A stretch of DNA of 64,000 nt from a bacterium (GTDB lineage Bacteria > Bacillota > Clostridia > Lachnospirales > Lachnospiraceae), in assembly GCA_004562765.1 (NCBI GenBank), contig SFRL01000013.1:1-64000 (forward strand), read 5' to 3'. The translations under genes and the position numbers were made by a program. Every line of letters begins with the position of its first letter. Within the stretch, counting starts at the first letter, position 1. Below the pieces are notes generated by a model that saw nothing but the letters and a program-made list of their open reading frames with translations, was not told where the DNA came from and did no database searches. This document shows positions 25,658-34,332 of the stretch, piece after piece.

Positions 25658-25824
25658 GCGCCCCTTCTCTGTGTGGCAGTATGTAACAGTTTGTTATGCT
25701 CTCCGGGTAAATCACGCGAATGGCACCAGAGAAAAGCCGATTTTGCTTTTACTCTGTGCCAACCGCGCGAATTTACCGAGAAGCACAACCGACTGGCAGA
25801 ACTCTGCCGGTGCGATAGGGTGCC
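25658..25824. repeat. Long palindromic repeat, copy C (symmetric form)
   Basis: The most symmetric copy: the module TTATGC..CCGGGTAAATCACGCGAATGGCAC (25693-25726) pairs with its own complement type at 25756-25789, around an inner hairpin CAGAGAAAAGC/GCTTTTACTCTG (25727-25755). Copies A, B, D and E instead pair two different module types. Outer arms are less perfect here (GGCAG..CTGCC). Confidence 0.85.
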
Positions 25825-25837
25825 CTAATAACGACCG

Positions 25838-26728
25838 CTACTTTTCACCCGGTACACGGATCGTCAGGGCGCGGCGCATACTTTTCAGCCGGATCTGCGT
25901 CTGCTCTCCGCCATACTCCCCGTCAAGGGTCCACGGAATGGCCTGATAGGGCGAGATCTGCAGCTCATCCGTTTTAAAGGTGTAGATCAGATCCGATTCC
26001 GGGCGCAGCTTTGTGAGCGCGGCAATGATCTCATTGAGCTCCACTGCGTTGCGCGGCGTGCGGATGAGCATAACTTCAAACAGGCCGTCATCCAATGCCA
26101 CATCATCTCCCGTCATGCCCTTGAAGCCTCCCACGGACAGGGAATTCGTTACCATACCGTACATGAACTCGTCCTCAATGACACCTCCGTCATATTCCAC
26201 GCGCATGCGGTAGCTGGGATGGCTGCCGATGCGTTTTGCCCCTTCCAGTATATAAGCCACATGCCCCAGTACGTTTTTCAGCTCCTGCTTTGTCTGATAG
26301 GACACATCCGTAAACAACCCGAACGCTGCGATGTAAATAAAGTTCTTTTCGCCAAAGCAGCCTACATCACATTTGAAATCGGCGCCGCTCACTGCGATCT
26401 GCGCTGCTTTTTTCATATTTTTCGGGAGCTTTAGCGAAGCAGCAAAATCGTTTGTGCTGCCCGACGGAATATAACCGAGCGGCACCTCGGATCCGCTCTG
26501 CATCAGTCCGGTCACCGTCTCGTCCAGGGTACCGTCACCACCGCAGCAGACAACGAGATCATAATCCGCCGCCCATGCCGCCGTCACTTCCGTGGCATCA
26601 CCCACCGCCTGCGTCGGATGCACGCTCACCTCATAGCCCGCGCGCACCATGATATCCAGAATGTCTGATAACTGAGACCTGATCCTTCCGACACCGGAAT
26701 GCGGATTGTATACAAACAACAGTTTCAT
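25838..26728 (-). CDS. Diacylglycerol/lipid kinase family protein (YegS/DagK type)
   Basis: Phosphorylates a lipid hydroxyl using ATP. 296 residues with the family start KLLFVYNPHSGVGRI, the catalytic loop VVCCGGDGTLDETVTGL (about 58-74), and GYIPSGSTNDFAASLKLP. It overlaps whiA by 4 bases. The exact lipid substrate is unknown; diacylglycerol recycling from lipoteichoic acid synthesis is the usual role in Firmicutes. Confidence 0.9.
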   Translation of the reverse strand: MKLLFVYNPHSGVGRIRSQLSDILDIMVRAGYEVSVHPTQAVGDATEVTAAWAADYDLVVCCGGDGTLDETVTGLMQSGSEVPLGYIPSGSTNDFAASLKLPKNMKKAAQIAVSGADFKCDVGCFGEKNFIYIAAFGLFTDVSYQTKQELKNVLGHVAYILEGAKRIGSHPSYRMRVEYDGGVIEDEFMYGMVTNSLSVGGFKGMTGDDVALDDGLFEVMLIRTPRNAVELNEIIAALTKLRPESDLIYTFKTDELQISPYQAIPWTLDGEYGGEQTQIRLKSMRRALTIRVPGEK

Positions 26729-27528
26729 GCATTGCTCCTTCCCAATTTTTTTGCGATCTCACCCAGCTTGCGCAGCCTGTGATTGACACCGGATTTTCCC
26801 ACCGGCGGGTCACACAGCTCGCCCAGCTCTTTCAAGGAGCTGTCCGGGTATTCCAAACGGATCAGCGCCATCTCCCGCAACGCAGGAGGCAACTCATCCA
26901 GTCCGATCTTACTCTGAATATAACGGATATCCTCCACCTGACGACACGCAGCGCCTACCACCTTGTTGATGTTGGCGGTCTCACAGTTGACGATGCGGTT
27001 GACGGAACCGCGCATTTCTTTAAAGATACGCACGTTTTCCAAATTCATCAGTGCCACATATGCGCCCATGATGTTCAACGCATCTACGATCTGCGCGCCC
27101 TCCTTCAGATAGACGATATGATATTTTTTACGCTGTACGATCTTTGCGTCCAGCTCAAATGTACGATAAAGTTCCTGCAGAAGCTCTGCCTGTGACTGTT
27201 CCTGACAGACGATCTCAAAATGATAGGACTTCTGCGGATCGCTGATGGAACCGGAGGCAAGAAACGCCCCACGCAAAAAGGCACGCTTGCAGCAGGTTCT
27301 CTCCAATAGCTGCTCGCGCTGCGTCTGAAGTGTGCGGTCGATCTGCTGCTGCAATTGTTCCGCCAGAATCTCACCGAACAGTTTTTTTGTTAAAAGGCGT
27401 CGTTTTTCCGCCAGATGTGTGTGATCTGCGGCGAATGTTTCGATCGCTGCCAGTTCTGCAAGCTGGCAGTGACGCTTGTTGTCGATCTGCTTTGCCAGCT
27501 CTGCTTTTACCTCACCGGAAAATGACAT
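26725..27528 (-). CDS. whiA: DNA-binding protein WhiA, shortened N-terminal domain
   Basis: Sporulation/cell-division regulator family. The start MSFSGEVKAELAKQIDNKRHCQLAELAAI and the C-terminal region from TCCKRAFLRGAFLASGSISDPQKSYHFEIVC onward, including the helix-turn-helix PDSSLKELGELCDPPVGKSGVNHRL, are clear. At 267 residues it is about 45-50 shorter than usual. The missing part is the first half of the LAGLIDADG-like domain, replaced by a Gln/Leu/Arg-rich helix (about 33-75). It follows rapZ by 9 bases; the usual yvcK gene between them is absent. Confidence 0.92.
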   Translation of the reverse strand: MSFSGEVKAELAKQIDNKRHCQLAELAAIETFAADHTHLAEKRRLLTKKLFGEILAEQLQQQIDRTLQTQREQLLERTCCKRAFLRGAFLASGSISDPQKSYHFEIVCQEQSQAELLQELYRTFELDAKIVQRKKYHIVYLKEGAQIVDALNIMGAYVALMNLENVRIFKEMRGSVNRIVNCETANINKVVGAACRQVEDIRYIQSKIGLDELPPALREMALIRLEYPDSSLKELGELCDPPVGKSGVNHRLRKLGEIAKKLGRSNA

Positions 27529-27537
27529 CGTTCTCTC

Positions 27538-28416
27538 CTATTTGCCACGATGGGCATCTTTTTCAATGTCTCTGTGCTCGATACGCAGTCCGTAATCCTG
27601 CTGTACGCCCAGCCGGTCATACAAACCCTGCGCAACGGTAACCGAACGGTGCTTTCCGCCGGTACAACCGATCGCTATGACAAGCTGGTTTTTCCCTTCA
27701 CTGATATAATTGGGGATCAAAAACTGTATCATATCCTCCAGCTTATCAAGAAATTCATGATACTGCCCGCAATCACTCACATAATCCTGAATTTGTTTGT
27801 CCAGACCTGTCAACGGACGCAGCCCCTCCACATAATAGGGGTTTGGCAGAAAACGCACGTCAAAGACCAGATCCGCGTCCGTGGGAATGCCGTACTTAAA
27901 TCCGAACGAGAGCACTGTAATATAAAGATTTTTATACGTCTGATTCTCCACAAACATCTTTTTCAGCTCCGCCTGCAGCTCGCGGGTCAAAAGCTGGCTC
28001 GTATCAAGAATATAGTCTGCGCGGCGCTTGACCGGCAGCAGACGCTCCCGCTCCCGCTCGATCGCCTTATCCACTCTGCCGCCCTCTGCCAACGGATGGC
28101 TGCGGCGCGTTTCCTTATAGCGCTTGATGATCACGGAATCCTCACTCTCAAGAAACAGCATCTCAAAGCTCTTTCCCCGCTCCTGTAACCGGTCCAGCAC
28201 TGCCGTGAGATCACCGATATTCTGACCGCTGCGGATGTCCACATTGATCGCCACTTTTTCCAGCTCCGGGTCATTTTCCGCCAGCTCCACAAAGCTCTCC
28301 ACCAGGGAGATCGGCAGATTGCCGACGCAGTAATAACCCATGTCTTCTATCATCTTAAGTGCCGTACTTTTGCCCGAGCCGGACATTCCTGTTAAAATGA
28401 CACACCTCATATGCAC
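27538..28416 (-). CDS. rapZ: RNase adapter protein RapZ (nucleotide-binding)
   Basis: 292 residues, the normal size for RapZ/YvcJ, a P-loop protein that binds nucleotides and, in enterobacteria, directs RNase E to a small RNA controlling amino-sugar synthesis. Walker A is TGMSGSGKSTALKMIED (about 9-25), followed by YYCVGNLP. The C-terminal domain has VLSFGFKYGIP and IGCTGGKHRSVTVA. In Firmicutes it is linked to whiA, as here. Confidence 0.94.
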   Translation of the reverse strand: MHMRCVILTGMSGSGKSTALKMIEDMGYYCVGNLPISLVESFVELAENDPELEKVAINVDIRSGQNIGDLTAVLDRLQERGKSFEMLFLESEDSVIIKRYKETRRSHPLAEGGRVDKAIERERERLLPVKRRADYILDTSQLLTRELQAELKKMFVENQTYKNLYITVLSFGFKYGIPTDADLVFDVRFLPNPYYVEGLRPLTGLDKQIQDYVSDCGQYHEFLDKLEDMIQFLIPNYISEGKNQLVIAIGCTGGKHRSVTVAQGLYDRLGVQQDYGLRIEHRDIEKDAHRGK

Positions 28417-28469
28417 TTCTCCTCCAAAAATACCTGTTTTCTGCCTCTTTTGCAGTCATCAGCTGTGGC

Positions 28470-29387
28470 TTAAAAGCCCAGCAGACGTACCTCCGGTTCC
28501 AGATCCACCCCACTGAATTCCTTTACACGCTCTTGTACATGCTGCATCAGCTCCATGATCTGTGCCGCGCTGGCTGCGCCGCGGTTGATGACAAATCCGC
28601 AATGCTTTTCCGACACCTGGGCATCTCCGATACGAAAACCCCGCAGTCCCGCATCCTCGATCAGCTTGCCCGCAAAATAGCCTTCCGGTCGCTTGAATGT
28701 ACTGCCGGCGCTGGGATATTCCAAGGGCTGTTTCTCGATCCGCTTTTTCCGCAGTTCTTCCATCTTTGCGCGGATGACGGCCTCGCTCCCCTGCGTCAGG
28801 TTCAGACGTGCTTCCAAAACAAGTTCTTCCTCATCCATCATGCGGCTGTGACGGTAGGACAGATCCAGCTCATCCGCAGGTCGAACCTTGATCTCGCCTT
28901 TCTTTGTAAGCACACGCACACCGGATAAGATATCCTTCATCTCCCCACCGTAGGCTCCTGCGTTCATCACAACCGCCCCGCCCACAGATCCGGGAATGCC
29001 CGCTGCGAATTCCATACCGGAAAGACCATTTTTTGCAGCAAAAGCAGCTGTCTCAGAAAGAAGCGTACCCGCCTTTACCGCCAGATCTTCCCCATCCAAA
29101 AGCCGAATGCCGGAAGCTGCCTTGCCAAATTCCAGTACAACTCCCCGCAGTCCCGCATCGGACACCAGCAGATTGCTGCCGTTCCCGATCACGGTCAGGG
29201 GCTGTTCGAACCGTCTGCACAGTGCCACCACATCCGGCACCTGTTCGATGGAAGGCGTAACAAAATATTCTGCCGCGCCTCCGACACGAAATGTCGTGTG
29301 ACGGCTCATGGGCTCCTCTTTTCTGATCTGATCCTGCGGCAGGAGTTTTTCCAGCTCCTGCTCAAATTGTTGCCTGTTTTTATCCAT
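28470..29387 (-). CDS. murB: UDP-N-acetylenolpyruvoylglucosamine reductase
   Basis: FAD enzyme that makes UDP-N-acetylmuramate for peptidoglycan. About 305 residues from the ATG at 29387, chosen because it fits the family length, although its ribosome binding site is weak. Motifs: TTFRVGGAAEYFV, VIGNGSNLLVSD, GMEFAAGIPGSVGGAVVMNAGAYGGEM, and PSAGSTFKRP with the proton-donor serine, ending HCGFVINRGAASAAQIM. Upstream of rapZ and whiA, a common clostridial order. Confidence 0.94.
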   Translation of the reverse strand: MDKNRQQFEQELEKLLPQDQIRKEEPMSRHTTFRVGGAAEYFVTPSIEQVPDVVALCRRFEQPLTVIGNGSNLLVSDAGLRGVVLEFGKAASGIRLLDGEDLAVKAGTLLSETAAFAAKNGLSGMEFAAGIPGSVGGAVVMNAGAYGGEMKDILSGVRVLTKKGEIKVRPADELDLSYRHSRMMDEEELVLEARLNLTQGSEAVIRAKMEELRKKRIEKQPLEYPSAGSTFKRPEGYFAGKLIEDAGLRGFRIGDAQVSEKHCGFVINRGAASAAQIMELMQHVQERVKEFSGVDLEPEVRLLGF

Positions 29388-29440
29388 ATAATAAACCAAC
29401 CTATGCTTTCTTGATGACGGTCTCACGCGAGTCCGCTGCG

Positions 29441-30835
29441 TTAAGCCTCTTTCAAAAATGCCACATATCCCTTATACGCTTCGTACAGATCCACCTTACT
29501 GATGATCTCCCACGGCGCATGCATGTTCAGCACCGCAACGCCGCTGTCAATGACTTCCATGCCATAGTTTGCAAGGATATAGGCGATGGTTCCGCCGCCA
29601 CCCTGATCGACCTTGCCCAGCTCTGCCGTCTGGAACGCCACTTTATTTTTGTCAAAGATCTTTCGCAGTCTTGCGATATACTCCGCATTCGCATCGTTCG
29701 AACCGGACTTGCCACGGGAACCGGTATATTTATTAAATACGATCCCTCTGCCAAAATATGCCGCATTTTTCTTTTCGGATACGGACGGATAGTTCGGGTC
29801 ATATGCCGCGCTCACGTCAGAGGACAGCATTCTGGAATTCTGCAGTGCGCGGCGCAGAGCGAGATCCGTGTATTGTCCGCACAGTGCGAGCACCTCTGCA
29901 ACTGTATTCTCAAAAAATCTGGACTGCATGCCCGTCGCTCCGACGCTGCCGATCTCCTCCTTGTCTACAAGCAGGCAGACGCTGGTGCGCTTCGATGTTT
30001 TCATCTGTAAAATGGCCTCAAAGGAAGGGTATGCACACACTCTGTCATCATGTCCGTAGCCCATGATCATGCTGCGGTCAAGCCCGTAATCTCTTGCCTC
30101 ACCGGCGGGAACGACCTCGATCTCCGCAGACAGAAAATCCTCCTCCTCGATATCGTATTCCCGCTTCAGAAGATCCAGGATCTGCGCTTTTACACGCTCC
30201 TTTTCTTCCTTTTCCGTCTGATCCTTATCGACAGGCAGATTTCCGATCAGCACGTCAAGATTTTCACCCTCAACGACCTTGTTCGCCTTTTTCTCCATCT
30301 GCTCTCCTGCCAGATGGATCAGCAGATCACTCACTCCCACAACCGGATCTCCCGGCTTGTCGCCGATATTGATCTCCACCACGGTGCCATCCTTTTTAGC
30401 CACAACTCCGTGCAGTGCCAGCGGCAGAGTCACCCACTGATATTTCTTGACCCCTCCGTAGTAATGGGTATCCAGCAGCACAAGATCCTTATCCTCATAC
30501 AGGGGATTCTGTTTGAGATCCAGACGGGGTGAATCAATGTGCGCGCCGAGAATATTCATTCCGTCGCAGATCGGTTCCTCACCGATCACAAACATCGCCA
30601 GTGATTTTCCCATGTGATCATAATATACTTTATCTCCCGGTTTCAGCTTCTGGTCCTTTTTGATCGCTTTTTTGAGGCTGGTAAAGCCGGCTTTTTTCGC
30701 CGCCTCCACAAATGTTTTCACGCACTCGCGTTCGGTTTTATTCTCTGATATAAAAGTGCGGTACTCCTCCGCAAAATCAAACACTTCTTTTTTCTTGTCT
30801 CCGGGGTAGGCATCCCATGCATTGCTTCGTTCCAT
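29441..30835 (-). CDS. M18 family aminopeptidase
   Basis: A cytoplasmic zinc aminopeptidase that removes N-terminal residues, often acidic ones. 464 residues with ILGAHIDSPRLDLKQNP (about 94-110, metal His/Asp), LLVDKEEIGSVGATGM (Glu pair), GYGHDDRVCAYPSFEAIL, DQGGGGTIAYIL and the final HAPWEIISKVDLYEAYKGY. All expected ligands are visible. Specificity is inferred only from the family. Confidence 0.93.
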   Translation of the reverse strand: MERSNAWDAYPGDKKKEVFDFAEEYRTFISENKTERECVKTFVEAAKKAGFTSLKKAIKKDQKLKPGDKVYYDHMGKSLAMFVIGEEPICDGMNILGAHIDSPRLDLKQNPLYEDKDLVLLDTHYYGGVKKYQWVTLPLALHGVVAKKDGTVVEINIGDKPGDPVVGVSDLLIHLAGEQMEKKANKVVEGENLDVLIGNLPVDKDQTEKEEKERVKAQILDLLKREYDIEEEDFLSAEIEVVPAGEARDYGLDRSMIMGYGHDDRVCAYPSFEAILQMKTSKRTSVCLLVDKEEIGSVGATGMQSRFFENTVAEVLALCGQYTDLALRRALQNSRMLSSDVSAAYDPNYPSVSEKKNAAYFGRGIVFNKYTGSRGKSGSNDANAEYIARLRKIFDKNKVAFQTAELGKVDQGGGGTIAYILANYGMEVIDSGVAVLNMHAPWEIISKVDLYEAYKGYVAFLKEA

Positions 30836-30888
30836 TTTTTATTGCTCCTTTATATATAACTGTTGAGTTCCTTCACAGCTGTTTTATT

Positions 30889-31842
30889 TTACTCATCATC
30901 CTCATCCGGGTTTGAGCTCTTGCTCAGATTTGCCTGCACGCGGCGATACAGCTCCTGTGCAGCGTTGTAACCCATCTTTTTCTGTCTGTGGTTGACGGCT
31001 GCCGTCTCACAGATCACTGCCAGATTCCGTCCGGGACGGATCGGCAGAGAATGGCAGACAACTTTATTTCCCAAAAATTCCGTATACTCCTGCTCCATAC
31101 CGAGTCTGTCATACTCTTTATCCTTGTGCCAGTCCTCCAGCTTGATGACCAGATCGATCTGCTGTTTGTCCTTGACACATTCCACACCGTACAGTGATTT
31201 TACATCGATGATACCGATACCGCGCAGCTCGATAAAATGGCGGGTGATCGCCGGCGATGTTCCGATCAGCGTCGTGTCGTCGATGCGCTTGATCTCCACC
31301 GCATCGTCTGTCACAAGGCGGTGTCCGCGGCGAATCAGCTCCAGCGCTGCCTCGCTCTTTCCGATTCCGCTCTCACCCATGATGAGAAGACCTTCGCCGT
31401 AAACATCCACGAGCACGCCATGGATCGTGATACAGGGTGCCAGCTCCTCGTTGAGCGTCCGGATCAGCTCCGCAGTCAGTGCACTGGTTGCGCGCTCGGT
31501 TCCCAATACTGCCACATTATGTCTGGTCGCTGCCTCCAGGAAATCCTCATCCGGCTGGAATCCGCGACAGAAGACAACACAGGGAATATCGAAGCTCATG
31601 AACTTGTCGTAGGCTTCTTTTTTCCGCTCCTTTGTCACCTGCTGCAGATAAGCGAACTCTACCATTCCGATGATCTGCACGCGCCCTTCCGCGAAATGTT
31701 CAAAATAGCCGTGGAGCTGCAGCGCCGGACGGTTGATCTCGGTGATGCAGACCTTTTTCTGCTTTAAATTTACCTGATCCGTGAAGTTGTTCAGCTCCAG
31801 CAGACGCGCGAGCTTTGCAACGGATACTTCTTTTTGTGTCAT
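30889..31842 (-). CDS. hprK: HPr kinase/phosphorylase
   Basis: Phosphorylates and dephosphorylates Ser46 of HPr, the switch for carbon catabolite control in Firmicutes. 317 residues from the ATG at 31842 (GGGGGAA site). Walker A is MGESGIGKSEAALEL (about 153), followed by VTDDAVEIKR and the HprK signature ELRGIGIIDVKSLYG. No ptsH lies next to it. Confidence 0.95.
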   Translation of the reverse strand: MTQKEVSVAKLARLLELNNFTDQVNLKQKKVCITEINRPALQLHGYFEHFAEGRVQIIGMVEFAYLQQVTKERKKEAYDKFMSFDIPCVVFCRGFQPDEDFLEAATRHNVAVLGTERATSALTAELIRTLNEELAPCITIHGVLVDVYGEGLLIMGESGIGKSEAALELIRRGHRLVTDDAVEIKRIDDTTLIGTSPAITRHFIELRGIGIIDVKSLYGVECVKDKQQIDLVIKLEDWHKDKEYDRLGMEQEYTEFLGNKVVCHSLPIRPGRNLAVICETAAVNHRQKKMGYNAAQELYRRVQANLSKSSNPDEDDE

Positions 31843-31983
31843 GACGATTCCCCCTATCTGGTTGTACATTTTCTTTACTTCTTATAATAATTTACGGCAT
31901 CGGATTTTGCAATGCTTTCATTCCCCTTAGGCGGCATTTTATACATCTCTGACTATGCACCGGAAAGCGTCAGTTTAATATTT

Positions 31984-32198
31984 TGCAAGTCGTTCATGCG
32001 TCCTCCTCTGCGTGACAGTATTTGTCAGCCTGTTATGCTCGACGGGTAAATCACGCGAACGGCACAGAGTCCAAGCAAAATCCGCTTGGCTCTGCTGCCT
32101 TATTACAGACCCCAAAACGCATTATCCGCGCGAACCCGTCGCATAAACGGCCTGACAAATACTGCCACGCAGGGCACGGTCGCATGAACAACTTGCTT
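31984..32198. repeat. Long palindromic repeat, copy D
   Basis: A 215-base palindrome. Outer arms GCAAGTCGTTCATGCG/CGCATGAACAACTTGC; middle arms 32008-32026 with 32154-32172 (18 of 19 pairs). Inner modules TTATGC..CGGGTAAATCACGCG against CGCGCGAACCCG..GCATAA, and the inner hairpin GCACAGAGTCCAAGC/GCTTGGCTCTGCTGC. Same orientation as copy A. It occupies the gap downstream of uvrC. Confidence 0.85.
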
Positions 32199-32229
32199 GC
32201 TACTCGGCAGACTGTCAATACCGTAAATT

Positions 32230-32416
32230 GGGCAAGACAGGCACGACTTTGGGCTGCGACTTTTGCGTGGCGAAGTGCGAGCGCATAAATAACTTTTAGG
32301 TTACACTACTGGAAGTCCCCAGCTATGTGTGCGAAGGACACATCGAGCTGGGGCTGAAGGGGCAGCGAGACACCGCCATGCAATCGGAGCAGAACAAAGC
32401 CGTGCCCGTCTTGCCC
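32230..32416. repeat. Second, unrelated long hairpin downstream of uvrC
   Basis: GGGCAAGACAGGCAC (32230-32244) pairs with GTGCCCGTCTTGCCC (32402-32416), with further imperfect pairing inward and a tight central hairpin CCCCAGCT..ATGTGT / ACACAT..AGCTGGGG near 32317-32353. It lies 32 bases from copy D and ends 17 bases from the uvrC stop. It lacks the sequence modules of copies A-E. Confidence 0.7.
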
Positions 32417-32432
32417 TTAATCACTGTGTTTG

Positions 32433-34307
32433 TCACGCCTGCGGGTGAAAGTATTCATAGACCGCCTGTGCTGCCCGCTCGTTCATGGCTTCAGCGGCGG
32501 CAAGCTCTTCCACGGTAGCGGCGCGGATCGCGTCGATGGACTGGAAGGTGCGCATCAGCGCCTTCCGTCTGGCGGGACCGATGCCCGGTATATCATCCAG
32601 CACGGAGTGCACCTGCTCCTTGCTGCGCAGGGAGCGGTGATACTCGATGGCGAAGCGGTGCGCCTCGTCCTGGATGCGGGTGATGAGGCGAAACGCCTCA
32701 CTGTGCCGGTCGATGGGCAGCTCTACATTATTATAGTATAACCCTCTGGTGCGGTGATTATCATCTTTCACCATACCACAAACGGGAATATGCAGATCCA
32801 GTTCCTCCAGAACCTGAAGCGCCACATTGACCTGCCCTTTGCCTCCGTCCATGAGGATCAGATCCGGAAACCGCGTAAAGCTGCCGTACTCCTCGTCCAG
32901 CTCCCTCTCCTGCCGTTCCTCCCGCTCGCGAAGACCGTGTTCAAAACGGCGGGTGAGCACCTCATGCATGGAAGCGTAATCGTCAGGCCCTGCGACCGTG
33001 CGCAGCTTGAACTTCCGGTAATCACTGCGGCTGGGTTTGCCCTTGTCGTAGACGACCATGGATCCCACCGACTCAAAGCCGTTGGTATTGGAGATATCAT
33101 ATGCTTCCAGACGCTGTACCTTCTCACGGGGCAGCGAGAGCAGATCAGCAAGCTCCTTCACCGCTCCGATCGTGCGTCCCTCCTCGCGCTTGATCTTCTC
33201 CCGATCCTGCGTCAGCACGATCATCGCATTCTTCTCTGCCAGCTCTACGAGCTTCTCCTTCGAACCGCGCTTGGGCACCCGCAGATAGACGCGCTGCCCC
33301 TTCTTTTTGCTGAGCCACTCTTCAATGATCTCCCGGTCCTCAATGTCCGCCTGCAGCATGAGCTCCCGGGGGATATAAGGTGTCCCCGCATAAAACTGCT
33401 TGATAAAGGCAGAGAGGATCTGGGACGGTGTATCCTCATTGACAATGCGCAGATAAAAGTGATCCCTTCCGATCATTTTCCCGTCGCGGACAAAGAAGAT
33501 CTGTACCACCGCGTCCCGGTCATCACAGGCAAGTGCCAGAATATCGCGATCCTCACCGTCCGCGTGGGTGATCTTCTGCTTCTGAGCGATCTGTTTGACA
33601 CTGTTCAACAGATCCCGATACTCGATGGCTTTCTCAAAATCCAGTGCTTCCGACGCCGCGTCCATCTTTTCCTGCAGCATGCGAAGCACCGGCTGGTAAC
33701 GCCCGTTCAAGAAATCCAGTACACCTTCGATCTGTCTGCGATATTCCTCCTGTGACACGTAGCCCTGACAGGGTGCCTGGCACTGATGAATGTGGTAATT
33801 CAGACAGGCGCGCTCCGCGCCGATATCCTTCGGCAGATTCCGGTTGCAGGTGCGGATCTGATAAAGCTTGTGGATCAGCCCGATGGTGTCCTTGACTGCT
33901 CCCGCGCTGGTATACGGTCCAAAATAGACGGATTTATCTTTTTTTAACTGACGCGAAAAAAGGACCCTGGGGAACATTTCCCCCAGCGTCACTTTTATAT
34001 ATGGATACGTCTTGTCATCCGTAAGCATCGTATTATATTTTGGGCGGTGCTCCTTGATGAGATTACACTCCAGCACCAGCGCTTCCAGCTCGGAATCTGT
34101 CACGATATACTCAAAACGCTCGATCTGCTGAACCATCCGGTCCTTCTTGATCCCCTCATGATGGCTCGCCTGAAAGTATTGGCGGACGCGGTGGCGCAGC
34201 GATAACGCCTTGCCGATATAGATGATCGCGTCCTTTTTATCGTGCATGATGTAAACACCGGGCTTATTCGGAAGCTTTGCCAGTTCCTCTGCAAGATCGA
34301 ATTCCAT
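32433..34307 (-). CDS. uvrC: Excinuclease ABC subunit C
   Basis: Makes both incisions in nucleotide excision repair. About 624 residues from the ATG at 34307, preceded by AGAGGAAGCGAAGG. N-terminal GIY-YIG nuclease (PGVYIMHDKKDAIIYIGKA), Cys-rich segment (ACLNYHIHQCQAPCQGYV), UVR motif near 200-235, RNase H-like nuclease (AYDISNTNG..VGSMVVYDKGKP, LILMDGGKGQ, DDNHRTRGL), and C-terminal helix-hairpin-helix (LDDIPGIGPARRKALM). It begins 25 bases after the ftsH stop. Confidence 0.96.
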   Translation of the reverse strand: MEFDLAEELAKLPNKPGVYIMHDKKDAIIYIGKALSLRHRVRQYFQASHHEGIKKDRMVQQIERFEYIVTDSELEALVLECNLIKEHRPKYNTMLTDDKTYPYIKVTLGEMFPRVLFSRQLKKDKSVYFGPYTSAGAVKDTIGLIHKLYQIRTCNRNLPKDIGAERACLNYHIHQCQAPCQGYVSQEEYRRQIEGVLDFLNGRYQPVLRMLQEKMDAASEALDFEKAIEYRDLLNSVKQIAQKQKITHADGEDRDILALACDDRDAVVQIFFVRDGKMIGRDHFYLRIVNEDTPSQILSAFIKQFYAGTPYIPRELMLQADIEDREIIEEWLSKKKGQRVYLRVPKRGSKEKLVELAEKNAMIVLTQDREKIKREEGRTIGAVKELADLLSLPREKVQRLEAYDISNTNGFESVGSMVVYDKGKPSRSDYRKFKLRTVAGPDDYASMHEVLTRRFEHGLREREERQERELDEEYGSFTRFPDLILMDGGKGQVNVALQVLEELDLHIPVCGMVKDDNHRTRGLYYNNVELPIDRHSEAFRLITRIQDEAHRFAIEYHRSLRSKEQVHSVLDDIPGIGPARRKALMRTFQSIDAIRAATVEELAAAEAMNERAAQAVYEYFHPQA

Positions 34308-34332
34308 CCTTCGCTTCCTCTTAAAATCTGAT

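Noticed and set aside
25563..25946. 127-codon plus-strand open frame
   Set aside because: It crosses copy C and the antisense of the lipid kinase C-terminus. No ribosome site or family signature.
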